Shown here one piece after another: positions 53,500-64,000 of a stretch of 64,000 bases of DNA. The first letter of the stretch is position 1. Each line of letters opens with the position of its first letter. This stretch comes from Phocoena phocoena. Taxonomy: Eukaryota; Chordata; Mammalia; Artiodactyla; Phocoenidae. Location: the NCBI RefSeq assembly GCF_963924675.1, contig NC_089225.1, positions 111,242,313-111,306,312 on the forward strand, written 5' to 3'. Under the pieces are notes generated by a model. The model was not told the DNA's origin. It did no database searches and saw only the letters and a program-made list of their open reading frames with translations. The position numbers and the translations under genes are program-made.

Positions 53500-54880
53500 A
53501 AATCAGGGTTGCCCCACCCCAGTCACCTGGGAAGTTGTTAACATGTATCAGCTCACCACTGCCCAGTCTAAAATACTGTAGATCACAACCTGGTACAGAG
53601 GCCACCTCCACCATCTGACTCACACAGGGAAATGGGTCATTCCTAAGGAAGTGCTTTGGAAAACACTAAGGCTATGGGGGGTCAGGGACTGAAGGGAGCT
53701 GGGTTGTTTTATCAGCAGCCTTTGCAGCCGGGATTCTGTCACTCACACCCTGGTTCTGTTAAGTTCTGGGACCAGAGAAGCTTCTCTGCTCTGGGTTGCT
53801 TTCCTGGGCTCAGAGTCACCCAGCGTTTCAAATAGAGATGGATGAACTCCTGCGACAGCAGGATGTCCCGAGGGGCAGCAGGTGGTGAAGCGGGTTTGCA
53901 CTCCTCAGTCCTGACACCCAGACTGGTGTGGCTGTCACAGAGAAGGTCCAGGTAGAAAAGTTTTAGGAATAAAAACATTTCAGGAATTTGTTTAAAATCT
54001 CTCATTTTAATCTTAGCCACTGACTTTTCCGTATAAAAGACAATCAAGCTAAAAAGATGTTTTTGAGAGGCCTCAGGCAGGCAGTGAGGAAATCATCTCC
54101 TTGGCTTTATATCCAATCTTCCGGGCTTCGAGAATGAAATTTTACCATGTGTTGGATGTGAATGGCATGTCTCTTCTTCCTGTGGGTTTCCGAGTTAATT
54201 GCAAACCAGAATCAGATGCTTTGAAATCTCAGGTCAGGCTTTCCCCTACATCCTTAACCCAATCCACAATTCTGGCTGTACTACAGCCAGCAATGAGGCA
54301 TCTGAAAGCTGGCTCTCAATTTTTAAAAACCGTTTTTTGTTTTCACCAGCCAGCCATTTATGTGAGGACGTCTGAGCACCCACTATCTTATTCCATTTAA
54401 ATTAAACCTGGGCTCTTTTATTTCCTCTCTCTTCCCACCAGCTGAAATTATAGGAAACCACAATTTGCAGGTGGAAAGAACATTTTGTGAAGTTCAGTTG
54501 CTAAGCTGTCTGCTATGAACACTCTCAGCCAGAAAGGGCAATCCTCCAGGAATAAGGTTTCAGGAATCTTCCCCTCTGCTCCGTTCACCCATTCCCGCTA
54601 CTGCTTTCATTTCAAGGGGGACTGGACATTTTTTGCAATTTCATCTTCACCGTCATAACCCTTTCAGGGTTGATTTTATTACTCACTGAGAACTTTCAAA
54701 ATACCAAGTTTTATTGTTTGCTTGTTTGTTAAATTAGTCTTAGGCTTTTAGCGGTTTCACAATCTGAATTAAGCAGACTATTTGGGAAAAGGTAGGAAAT
54801 TCATGGAATTATTAAGGTTTGAACCTTGCTATTGCAAGCACCCTAATCCAACATTCTACTCTAGTGAGCCTTACCTATGG
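53500..54880. other. Unique sequence with a faint MER-like relic
   Basis: Bases 53505-53620 (CCCACCCCAGTCACCTGGGA, AGTTGTTAACATG) weakly resemble a MER20-group element. The remainder is not recognised. A minus frame 53739-54047 has no known domain. Confidence 0.35.
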
Positions 54881-55072
54881 TGACTTTGCCTTACAAGGGA
54901 CATTAGCAATGTCTGGGGACATTTTCAGTTGTCACTGCCAGGAACAGAGTGCTACTGGCATCTGGTGGGCAGAGGCCAGGGATGCTGCTAAATATCCCAC
55001 AATGCACAGGACCGCCCTAAGGAACAAATTATCAGCTGGCCCATAGTCTGAGACTGAGACACCCAGGTCTAC
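54880..55072 (+). mobile_element. MER5A (hAT-Charlie MITE)
   Basis: GGACATTAGCAATGTCTGGG, GACATTTTCAGTTGTCACTG, GTGCTACTGGCATCTGGTGG, AGAGGCCAGGGATGCTGCTA, AATATCCCACAATGCACAGG and AATTATCAGCTGGCCCATAG follow MER5A in order. It is nearly complete. Confidence 0.9.
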
Positions 55073-56845
55073 CAATGAATGCATCCCTTCCAGCCTTAGA
55101 TGGGCAGCTCCAGGGATGGAGCAGTTCAAGAAACTATTCACAGGAGCATTTCCCACCTGGACCCTCACCACAGCTTACCTAGCAGGTGGCCAGCTGGGAG
55201 AGCAAGAAAGGCCTGGAGACCCTGGCCCTGGGGACAGACCTCTGGGGACCCGGAAGCCTCAGGTGGCTGGCGGCTGTCTTCTGTGCTTGGAAGGGCATAT
55301 GTGGATTTATTGAAAGAGATTGGGCTTGGTCTGTGTGACTTCAGAGGCAGGTTTAGAAACGGTAGGTCGTAGTTACGGTGAGGTCAGATTTGGCTCCGTG
55401 AGGATGGGCGTACTAAGTCCCAGTTCCCTCTTTTCATTTCTGTTAAGTTCACAGTTAAGGAAATCTTGAAGTTTCCTTCATATGCTGTGCTTACTAATGT
55501 CTCCAGCCCCCTGCTTCACCTTGTTCTTGTGTAGTTGATATATTGGCCCGAGTGTGGTCCTCATCAGGCTGGGGGTGGGGGGGACATGAGAGGACAGAGA
55601 ATGATGAAACTCCAAAGCAGGCCTGCGAGACACTTCAAGTTCACAAGCACAGTCTCCCTGCCTTTCCTCCTGCTGGAACAGCTTCAGTGTCCCATCAGTG
55701 GGACAGGCTATCGGGGCCAGACCTGTGAATCTTGCCCGAAAGGTAAAAGGAAAAAGCCAGACATGAACTTAAAGTTTAGGACGCGTGTGGGGAATGAGTG
55801 TGTGTGGACGGCTCATAGCATATCACTGGCTCTTCAGAAACTCTGGATCGCCCTGCAATAAAAACACCCAGCATCCCGCGCTGGGCTGAGAAGGGCTTTG
55901 AGCGTCTCCTGGGGGCATCTTTGAAAGGCTGCCCAGACCGCAGGCCTGATGGCGGAGGCGCGTGGCTGACAGTTTAACAGGACCTGCTCTGAGTCCTGAG
56001 CTCACAGAATGGAAACCTGGGAATCATTTCCCTCTGGAGGACCGCACTTTGCTCCTTTCCACCGCCTGCCCCACCCCTGAGCAGATGCTGCCTCATCCGG
56101 CTAGATGTTTGTTTGCACAGCAGCCCCGGAGGCTGAATACCAAGGGCCGAGCTGAGTCTGCTTCTCTGAGGGGTGGGGCCCGGGAATGTCGGCACAAGGG
56201 TCGTTGTTGCTGCACTAATACTGCTGCTTTTATGCAGATGGATTCTTACGCGCTCTACAAGCTTTATCGCGTCGTTCAAACGAGGCTTAACACTTTAATT
56301 TGTCCGTCGTTGAGCGTGGCTTCTGGGTGATTCATGGGGTTTTTCTGACCACACACAGTAACAGGATATTGATGGTGGACAGCATAGAACCAGGGGTTTC
56401 GGCCGAGCTTAAAAGAAGCCAGGCGTTGGTCTGCATTGGAAAAGCGCTGAGACCAGCACGGTCCTGTTGTACGTGGCGTGAGCCTGTGATGAACAAGGTG
56501 AACTTGAAGATAAAGAGGCTGCTGGAGCATTTTACATGTCCACGGGTTATTCTTTACAAAACTGTCTACACGGTCACGTGGGATGCCAATTTAAAGACAG
56601 AAAAATCCTCAGAGGAGTGACTGTCTGGAGAGCAGGGACCTAAGGGGTCCTACAGGCAAAGGGGCCTCCAGGACCATCTGAGGGGTTTCTACTTGGGAGC
56701 TGAAAGGTCGGGGGAGGCTGTACCCCGGTCCCTGCCACCTGCTTCTCACCGGTTTCACGTACTGTAATTCTGTACAGGGTTTCAGCTGGAGGAAAGGTTC
56801 CACTGGTAAAGGAAAGAAAAATAAAATTTGTATACCTGATGTGTT
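55073..56845. other. Unique sequence with one weak exon-like segment
   Basis: No repeat is recognised. At 55682-55742 a 61-base segment lies between a good acceptor (CTTTCCTCCTGCTGGAACAG) and a donor (AAAG|GTAAAAGG). Read in frame it gives LQCPISGTGYRGQTCESCPK, reminiscent of a laminin-type EGF repeat. No neighbouring exon is seen. I do not call a gene on this alone. Confidence 0.35.
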
Positions 56846-56849
56846 CAGT

Positions 56850-56955
56850 GCCTGATATTATAGGTGATGAACAGAGAGGTTGTGTGAGGGGTTTGAAGTC
56901 ACACAGCTAATAATTGGCCAAGCTGAAGCAGGACAGAGCTCTCTGTGCTGCCAGC
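56850..56955 (-). repeat. MIR (antisense)
   Basis: ATTATAGGTGATGAACAGAG, AGGTTGTGTGAGGGGTTTGA, AGTCACACAGCTAATAATTG and GCCAAGCTGAAGCAGGACAG follow the reverse MIR core (consensus GAGGTTAAGTAACTTGCCC / AGGTCACACAGCTAGTAAGT). Confidence 0.7.
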
Positions 56956-57320
56956 CCAAGGGGCCACCAATGACAGCACCAATTTCAGAAGGAGGGGCAA
57001 CCCTTTCAGGCTGCAGGACTGGCCTCGGGTGGGTTTCTAAGGAAGAGCCACTTTTCTTTTCCTTTGAGTTAAAGGATGGCAGATGGGTCGTGAGCCATGG
57101 GGTAGGGAGGGAGGGGTTGGTGCCTCTACTGAGGGGCATGCGATGAAGGGGCCTTTGAATTTAATTGATTGCATCCTCTTTGCCCTGGGACACTGACCTC
57201 AGCTGGCTGCACGGGTTGAACGTAGCCTGTGATTGCATTTGCTCAGAGGGGTCTTCGCTCGAATGAAAGTTCCCGCAGTCAGGATTTCTGTGTCATCTCA
57301 TCCCTCCCTGAGAATATGCC

Positions 57321-57780
57321 TGTGGTGGTGGAATAATTGCCCCCCAAAGATGCCCCTGTCCTTGTCCCTGGAACCAGTGAATGTGTTAGTTTACATGGCA
57401 AAGGGCATTTGAGGTTGCTAATCAGTTGACCTTAAAATAGGGAGATTATCTGGGTCATACGGGTGGGCCCGGTGTCATCCCGGGTCTTGAAAGTGGGAGA
57501 GGAGGGCAGACGACTCATCCAGCAGAAAAGCAGACGTGGGCACAGAAGCAGAGGCCGGAACTATACAGCTGTTGGCCGCGAGCAAAGGAATGTGGGCGGC
57601 CTCTGGAAGCTGGCAACGGCCAGGGAACGTGTGACAGGGAAGGCAGCCGTGCTGACACGTGCCTTCCGTCCAGTGGACCCCGTGTCAGACCTCCAGCCTC
57701 CAGAACTGTAAGGTGAGAGGTTGGCGCTGCTGTAAGCCACTGAGTGGTCACGTGTCGCAGCAGCGCGAGGAAACTAACAC
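57321..57780 (+). mobile_element. MLT1D-type LTR (ERVL-MaLR)
   Basis: TGTGGTGGTGGAATAATTGC, CCCCCAAAGATGCCCCTGTC, GTTAGTTTACATGGCAAAGG, TCAGTTGACCTTAAAATAGG, GAGATTATCTGGGTCATACG, GGAATGTGGGCGGCCTCTGG, ACCTCCAGCCTCCAGAACTG and GAGGAAACTAACAC match the consensus in order. It is essentially complete. Confidence 0.9.
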
Positions 57781-58178
57781 GATGCCCGCAGCCTCCTTAG
57801 GCCGTTGCCAGTTCTCCCTGTGTGTGCCGGGGGCTGAGGCAGTGTGGCTCCTACTGTCTTGGACGGCGTGAGTTTTGCCATGGTGCGCACCTGAACACAG
57901 GTGCCCTTGCCTTTGAGAGGCTCCAGGCGTGCGGACTAGACCAGTTCTGGTCACTGCCGCAGCTGACCGCAAGGACAGGCTGGGATGGAGGGAAAACCCT
58001 ATTGACCACACAACGGGAAGGACCCTGCTGTTTGCTAAGCTAGGCACAGTCACCTGTGAGTTTCAACCATTCTCCCAACAGATTTGAAGTTTTATAGGTG
58101 AATGGCCCAAACACCAGCAAGCGGGTGAGCTGAGGGGTTAGCCCAGGCGCCTGACTCAAAGGCCTGGTGTATTTCTCT
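57781..58178. other. Unique sequence, nothing firm
   Basis: Bases 58040-58150 could be a decayed MIR (GAGCTGAGGGGTTAGCCCAG), but the match is too weak to call. Confidence 0.35.
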
Positions 58179-58179
58179 C

Positions 58180-58290
58180 TTCAATATTCATTCATTCAGT
58201 TGTTTATTCAACAAGTATCATGGCCCCCACCATGAGCCGGGTATGACTTTAGGGGCCAGGGGCCAGGATGCAGAGCACAGCTGCATTCCT
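58180..58290 (-). repeat. L2 3'-end relic (antisense)
   Basis: ATTCATTCATTCAGTTGTTT, ATTCAACAAGTATCATGGCC, GAGCCGGGTATGACTTTAGG and GGCCAGGATGCAGAGCACAG follow the reverse L2 3' end. Confidence 0.65.
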
Positions 58291-58456
58291 ATACCTTATA
58301 ACACACACCCTGTGTCCAAGGGCCACACCTTAGCCAGGCAGGTAACAGGAAGGACCGAATGGCGTAGGAGGGGACTGAGATGTGGACAACGGTGATGTGG
58401 CCACCTGTGCCGTAGCTCCTCTAACGATCACCATGTACGGATGCAGGTCCAGGCTT

Positions 58457-58670
58457 TTTTTTTTTAATCACTTGGCTTTTCGGAGGAAGCCAGATATATG
58501 AATTTTTTTCTTTAATGTGAAATATTTAACAAATATTTAAAATTAAAATGAATAAAAAATATTGACAACGAATGCAATTTTCAAACAGTGGAACTCATAA
58601 GAACCTGCAGTATAAAAAAATAAATAAAATTCAAAAATAAATAAATAAATTTATTAAAAAAAAAAATCGT
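58457..58670. repeat. AT-rich low-complexity stretch
   Basis: A T run at 58457-58466 is followed by A/T-rich sequence. The stretch ends in AAATAAATAAATAAATTTAT and an A run at 58659-58668. It may be the decayed tail of an unidentified retroelement. Confidence 0.5.
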
Positions 58671-58679
58671 GGAGACCAA

Positions 58680-61600
58680 CAGAACACTTCTGGGGACTGG
58701 ATTTAATCTGTCAGCCTCTAGGTCCAAAGCCTCTGGACGGGTCAGAGCTGGTTTTGCTCAAATTGGAGCAAATGACAAATGTAACATGGGAAGGAAGGAG
58801 TGAGGGTCAGGAACAATTTGAGGCCACTCAGCACTGGCCTTGATGGAATCCACAGACTGCCCTCTGCAGCTCCTGTGTGATGGTGGGAAGTAATTACATG
58901 CAGACAGTGCTGGGTGGCCAAGAAGAGCCCTTCCAGGAGGAATTTCTACATTAACTGATAGAATTGTGTTGCTGTCCTCAGCAGAGAGAAAAATATAACA
59001 GGTCAAGACGAAGGCACTCTTCCCCTGATTCTTCACTTCAGCACTTCTCCTTAGGAAATCAAAGTTGAATCTTCAGCTAACGTTAGAGGGCAAGTTTTGC
59101 GTGACCTGTGGCTCGCACCCCTGTTTTAAATAAATCTGCAGACTCCAGGACGTGGGCAGTGGGGCTCTGTTCTGGCCCCGCCAACCACACAGGTCAGCAT
59201 ACCTAAATTCCCGTGCTCCTTGCAGGACCGTAACCCTGCCCACCTGGGGAGACTGCCACTGTCGCTCAGATGGAGCCAGCAGCTGGAGGGGAGGCGTGGG
59301 GTCGGCTTCCCCTTCTCCATCTGCAAGGAGAGGGTGGGGGAAGCTGGCGCTCCTGGGCATAATGCCAAGGGCAGCTCCTTGCTGGGACTCAGGAAGGCTG
59401 TGGGGTCGATCACTGGTGTCCCCTGCCCCCTGCCAAGGTCTGATAGGATTGAACAGGGCATGTGCTTAGCTCTGACTTGTGAGCAGAAGTTCATCGTGTC
59501 CAAGTGGGGCATTTATTTGCCCTGGCTTTCTTCCTTGAGCCCAGTTTGAGGTGGTGGCTGCTCCATCAGCCGGATTCCCTGGGTAACTGAGAGCCTCCAG
59601 CTGCCCTTCAGTGGACGTGAGTATAAGTGAGAAATGACTTTGTTATTTAGGCACTGAGATGTGGGGATTGCTCGTTACGTAGCATAACCTAGTTTCTCCT
59701 AACAGATACATGGGCCAGCTCTGTCATCCACTGCCCCTCCCTCTCACTGGTCAGTGGTCCATATAGCCAAGGTCTCACCATTTCCTGGAGCTCCCGACCC
59801 TGAACCACTTGTTCAGGCCACCCAGGTGACCTCTTAATAACTAAATCTCAGGAACTCACTCTTTGTCTAGGCTCCTTGCTGCATTCTGGTGGTCCCTGGG
59901 GATACGTGTTCCAAGACCACCCTGGAGGTCATTTTCACGGCAGCTGTCAGTCACCCTGAATCAAGTTCAGCCCCTTTGCAGGTCACCTCTGCACATTGTA
60001 AGTCTGCTTCTCTCAGGCTTCCTGCTACCCCTGCACCTGGCTTCTCCCCGGTGTGGACACGGCCCCTTTCACAATTACCCAAAGGACAGCAAAGGTGGAG
60101 CTGTCGTAGCTCATATAACTTGACTGAAGCCCAGGCCAGCAGGGAGATTGTGATGTAGAAAAGTCAACTTAACGTGGACTTGCAGCCATTCCTTTCCCAG
60201 CGAGGTCCCCCCTGGCTCCACCTGCCCTCAGTTCACCCCCTGTTGCCATGTATCAGACACCTGCCTCCTACCTCCTGGCCTGGGGCTGCAATGTCCCTGC
60301 CCTCTTTTTCCGAGGTCCACACCAACCCCCCTCCAGGCACTTTGATGGAGGACCAGACTTCCTTCTCATCCCCAGGGCCCTGCTGGTCTCCCCATCACAA
60401 CAATTTTCCAAATTACAAATCTGCCAGCAACCAAAACAGCTTTTGATACTCTTTACCTCACACAGCTGAGCTCTTCCTTGAATTTCTCCAACATTCCTAT
60501 GCAGGAAGAGAGTATTGGCTTTCCCTTGCAAAGTGATTATTAGAGTGTTTGATATTACTTGTTTTTCCAAAGCAGAGTGGCAATCTGTCTTCTAGGACAA
60601 ATCCAAATGGCAGCTAGAGAGACAGGGACCCTGCCGCCACTTTCATGGCGTCCCCCAATTTTTCCAGCAAGTGAGGTTTCCGAAGCTTGGTGCTCAGCCT
60701 GACTCGGAGCAGTGTGTTACCTGCAATCTCCGTGGCCTCACCACACATCTGAGCCTGGGACCCATGGTGGATCATCACACCAGGGTCCCCGTCCCCCAGT
60801 GGAGTCCCCTGACCACCAGGAAGGCGGCCACGTCAGGGAGATGCTGATGGCTTCGTAGCACTGCTCACCCTCCCTTGCACCAGACTGGTGGCCCTTTGGA
60901 GGGCCTGGGTCTTCATGGCACGGGATTCTACCGGGCCGGAGGGGGTGTGCAGGGTCATTCCCTATTTCCTTCAGCTCATTCTACTCCATGGCCTGTGACA
61001 GGAATCTGTGCTGCTCTTCTGGAGCAGGGATGGAGATGCCAGACAGCATCACATTAGACCTCCCAGATCTCCTTTCGCAGGCACCTGGGTTGTAGAAAGG
61101 CCTGACAGCTCTGATGTCACAGCACCTCTCTGGACCTGAGGTGGAACTTCTGACCATTGACAAGGCACCTGCTATACCAAGGCCAGGAGCTGTGCAGTGG
61201 GGGTGGTCCCATGGACTCTTGGTTGGATTTTGCTTGCACCCCGCTGCGCTCACAGCTTCTCAAGAGCCTAAAGGAATGTTTGTGTCAGCCCTGACTCTGG
61301 CCTCCTAATGCAGGGGACAGGGCGGGGCTTATGGCTGCTAATACAAGGCAGCAATGTACATTATAAATGTGATGGAGCCACAGCAAACAACGCTTCGGAA
61401 ATAGAAAAAGGACTAGGATTACTGATGAATCTTTGACCTGAGCACACCCATTGTTTTCACTTGTCTGTATTCTCTTCCCATCTATTTTCTTTATATCATT
61501 ATATCATTTCACATCACAGCCCAAGCACTTTCCATATTAACATAGAGTGTCCTTAACCACCTTTTTAATGGTTTATAACTTACCACTATTCAACTAATCA
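58680..61600. other. Unique sequence, nothing recognised
   Basis: About 2.9 kb without a nameable repeat. Overlapping frames of 90-128 codons at 59126-59549 and elsewhere lie on both strands of the same GC-rich DNA and look like chance. No splice-flanked exon is convincing. Confidence 0.4.
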
Positions 61601-61682
61601 TTGCAGGTTAAATTGTGTCTCCCCCAGATTCATATATTGGGGTCCTAACCCCCAGGATGTGACCTTATTTGGAGACAGAGTC

Positions 61683-61804
61683 TTTTTTTTTTTTCAGGCC
61701 ACGCCATGCAGCATGCGGGATCTTAGTTCCTTGACAAGGGATTGAACCCATGCCCCCTGCCTTGGGAGTGCAGAGTCTGAACCACTGGACCGCCAGAGAA
61801 GTCC
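61683..61804 (-). mobile_element. Older tRNA-Glu-derived SINE (CHR-S/CHR-L-like), antisense
   Basis: The reverse strand starts GGACTTCTCTGGCGGTCCAG at 61804 and runs through TTCAGACTCTGCACTCCCAA, CATGGGTTCAATCCCTTGTC and AAGGAACTAAGATCCCGCAT to an A tail (T run 61683-61694). This short form is shared across Cetartiodactyla and is older than the copies at 10606 and 36622. Imperfect target duplications AGACAGAGTCT (61673-61683) and AGATAGGGTCT (61806-61816) flank it. Confidence 0.8.
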
Positions 61805-61868
61805 AAGATAGGGTCTCTATAGAGGAAATCAAGTAAAAATAAGGTCATCAGGGTGACCCTAATCTAAT

Positions 61869-62387
61869 TTTACCATCCAGGGTTCTTGGCCTTCCCCAAA
61901 CAATAGAAATTGACTAGAGGCTAGACAAGAAATTCAGGCAAGGCTTTACTGGGGCCCCTGCTGCAGCAGGGGAATGGAGCACAAATGGCAGGTTCCCTTG
62001 CTTGCTAGCTCCCCGAGGTGGGGCGAGCTTATTTCTTATATGGGGTGAGGGTAGGGGTGTGTCCAAGGGTCGGGCGGGAGGGGTGGCTTAGGTGTTTTGC
62101 CCACCCCTTTGGTGGTGTGGTGTGCAGGGGGGCAGGCGCAGTGCCCTGTTTTTGCTCCCAACACCCTGTTTTTGCTCCAGGCTCTTCAAAAGTACGAGTT
62201 GGGTTTTTTGGCTTCTTTGTATTTTGGGGTCCAGAATTTGCCCCCACTGCACACGCACACACTTATTTTTAGTCCCTTACAGTTTCTTTGTATTTTGTTG
62301 CTCCAGGAGAGGTATGTCCACGTGCAAGCACTGCAGCAAAGGGTCCCAAGTCCCAGTAAAACGTCCCAGGTCCCAGCCTTTCTCACA
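61869..62387 (-). mobile_element. ERV solo LTR (class I-like), antisense
   Basis: On the minus strand it starts TGTGAGAAAGGCTGGGACCT and includes a TATA-like CCCATATAAG (around 62036-62045), then an AGTAAAGCCTTGCC segment in place of the usual AATAAAGCCTTGCC. Its U3 carries a 24-base repeat (GAGCAAAAACAGGG twice, 62140-62180 on the plus strand). The 3' edge is unclear, and no CA end is obvious. It sits inside an MLT1B LTR, so it is younger than that. No internal genes remain. Confidence 0.6.
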
Positions 62388-62659
62388 ATGACTGGTATCC
62401 TTATAAAAAGTGGGAAATCTGGACACAGAGACAGAAACGCACAGAGGGAAGATGACATGAAGAGACATAGGGAGAAGACATAGGCCAAGGAGAGAGGCAG
62501 GAGCAGAGGCCCTGCTGACACCATGATCTCGGACTTCCAGGCTCCAGGGCTGAGACACAATGAATCTCTGTTGCTTCAGGCCACCTAGTCTATGGTTCTT
62601 TGTTACAGCAGCCCTAGCAAACTAACTTTTCATGTGTTTGGCTGTTATAAATAATCTAT

Positions 62660-62800
62660 GAGTTATACTCAATAGCTTGTAATAACTATAATGGAAAAGA
62701 ATCTGAAAAAGAATATATATGTGTGTAGCTGATTCGCTTTGCAGTACACTTGAAACTAGTCCACTGTAAACTAATTATACTGCAATCTCAAAAAGTAATC
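62660..62800 (+). mobile_element. L1 3' terminal fragment
   Basis: ATAACTATAATGGAAAAGAA, TCTGAAAAAGAATATATATG, GCTGATTCGCTTTGCAGTAC and CTTGAAACTAGTCCACTGTA, with CTAATTATACTGCAATCTCA at the end, are the cetartiodactyl L1 3' UTR in plus orientation, strongly 5'-truncated. Confidence 0.8.
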
Positions 62801-63700
62801 TATGAGAGAATCTTGTGTAAACAAGAGTGGTGCTTCCGCCTCCTGGCCGGACTCAGCTCACGTGTCCCCCCTGCCCCGTAGCCCCTCCACACCCTGTTGC
62901 AGGAGGAGCCCCTGTCCGTGGGTCCTGGGCCCGTGCGCCCCGTCACAGCGCTTCTCCCGGGTGCTGTGCTCACTACGCCCACGTCCTCACTCTCTGCATC
63001 CCTCGGTCCCAGCCCCGCTCAGGCGGACGCTCTCAGGTCTCCGCTGACCCAGGGTGTGGGTGGCTGTGATGCGAGTGCTTCCGGGCAGTGGCTGCACTTG
63101 GAGGCTGGTGGGGACAGTTTCGGGTTCCAGCTGGTCTTCCCTACGGCACGTGAGCCCTCAAGTGTGTGACCGGATGGGAAGCTGGTGGTGCTGGCCTCCA
63201 CTCTGGCCGAACTGGAGGGTCCAAGGGATAATGGCTGTGAGGTGGGACATTCAGCAGGGAACGGATCCAGGGCCCACCAGGGGTGGCCAGCCGGGGAGGG
63301 CAGAAGACACATGACAAACACAAAGCACGGCCTGAGTGTGACAGCCCATCTGGGGCAAGTGCTGCTTTTTGACAAGGAAGAATTTAACAGCCTGTTTGTG
63401 ACAGCAAAGTGGAATTCACGAGCATTGGAGAAATGCTAAAAGTCTGCTGCTTCAAATTTTTCGATGTCAGTTTTTGAAATCAAAATGTCCGTTTTCTACA
63501 AATAATAAAAGGAATGGATGCTTGCTGGGCTGTTAAGTTTCCTCTTAAAAAAAAAAGAGGTTCACTGAGCAGCAGGGAATTCGAGCCTCTTCCAAGTGGA
63601 TTAGAGCTCACGGTGGGCCCCAGGGTCTAGCTGGACTCTGCAGGCCAAGGTCCAGGCCTGGGGGCTGAGCGAGCCTGGCCGAGAACCTCCCGTGTGAGGG
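62801..63700. other. Unique GC-rich sequence
   Basis: No repeat or gene is recognised. Several 80-118 codon frames on both strands share the same GC-rich segment 62800-63375. Bases 63380-63530 are AT-rich, ending in AATAATAAAAGGAATGG, and are unidentified. Confidence 0.4.
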
Positions 63701-63704
63701 TGTA

Positions 63705-63741
63705 TGTGTGTGTGTGTGTGTGTGTGTACATGTGTGTGTGT
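63705..63741 (+). repeat. (TG)n microsatellite
   Basis: TG runs at 63705-63727 and 63731-63741 are interrupted by ACA. The 260 bases to the window end are unique. Confidence 0.85.
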
Positions 63742-64000
63742 AGGGGCTCTGCCTGGTGGGGACTCAGGTCTCGGGTCGGGGAGGGCTCACTCAGGGGCAA
63801 ATTCGGCAGCAGCAATGGTTCAAGGCCCCGTCTGCTGGTGGGAAGAGGTGCCCTGGCCTGCTCTGCGGCTGGGCCAGGCCCACCTCTTCGGTCCTCGCAT
63901 CACCTGACGGCCACAGGGAAAGGAGAGTACTCTGGACCTGACGGCGTCCCATAAACAAGCCCCTCTGTGCCCCGAGGCCTCAGAGGGCTCGGCTAGTGAC

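Larger units (their letters stand above)
61602..62627 (+). mobile_element. MLT1B-type LTR (ERVL-MaLR), split by a SINE and an ERV LTR
   Basis: Three pieces of one LTR lie in order. Bases 61602-61683 carry TTAAATTGTGTCTCCCCCAG and GACCTTATTTGGAGACAGAG. Bases 61806-61868 carry TCAAGTAAAAATAAGGTCAT and GGGTGACCCTAATCTAAT. Bases 62388-62627 carry ATGACTGGTATCCTTATAAA, GAAGATGACATGAAGAGACA, CTTCCAGGCTCCAGGGCTGA and GTCTATGGTTCTTTGTTACA. The sequence is continuous if the SINE (61683-61804) and the ERV LTR (about 61869-62387) are removed. Confidence 0.88.

Noticed and set aside
59126..59549. Overlapping 105-128 codon frames on both strands
   Set aside because: Several frames on both strands share the same GC-rich segment, and none has recognisable protein features.

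Overview
The window is mammalian nuclear DNA, almost certainly from a cetacean (whale or dolphin). The evidence is three antisense copies of the tRNA-Glu-derived CHR-type SINE (10606-10799, 36622-36960, 46789-47130), a full-length young L1 of the cetartiodactyl type, and many ancient eutherian repeats (MLT1 LTRs, L2, MIR, MER5A, MER20, Charlie). I recognise no host protein-coding gene, rRNA or tRNA gene, CRISPR array or operon. The reading frames outside the L1 elements are short and unrelated to any family I know. The region is best read as intergenic or intronic.

Layout. 1-6 kb: old L1M, L2 and MLT1 relics, then a small 5'-inverted young L1 (5604-6039). 6-10.6 kb: mostly unique GC-rich DNA with an L2/MIR pair and an 18-base C tract. 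10.6-13 kb: a CHR SINE inserted in the tail of an L1 3' end, a MIR, and two antisense MLT1 LTRs. 14.4-16.3 kb: a long decayed antisense L2. 17.8-18.9 kb: a three-level nest (L1 in ERV LTR in MLT1C). 19-24 kb: mostly unique. 24.3-25.6 kb: an L1M 3' UTR. 26.07-33.59 kb: a full-length antisense L1 of about 7.5 kb with a 14-bp target-site duplication, a CpG-rich 5' UTR, broken ORF1 and ORF2, and an internal ~384-bp tandem duplication in ORF2. 35-39 kb: MLT1C followed directly by (AC)25, an L1 3' end, a CHR SINE, MER20 and Charlie elements. 39.2-43 kb: an old antisense L1M split by an ERV solo LTR and a younger L1 3' end. 46.8-49.5 kb: a CHR SINE and two L1M pieces in 3'-then-5' order. 50-57 kb: mostly unique, with an L2, a MER5A and one weak exon-like segment. 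57.3-62.8 kb: MLT1D, then an MLT1B LTR interrupted by a SINE and by an ERV LTR, then an L1 3' tail. The right end carries a TG repeat.

The functional content is that of retrotransposons: L1 supplied the enzymes that copied itself and the SINEs, and the LTRs are remnants of endogenous retroviruses. Family names for repeats come from remembered consensus sequences, not a database search, and most boundaries are good to about 10-30 bases. I found no convincing new biological system. The points most worth checking are the L1 duplication, the nested insertions, the twin-primed L1, and a few hairpins and conserved-looking unique segments.
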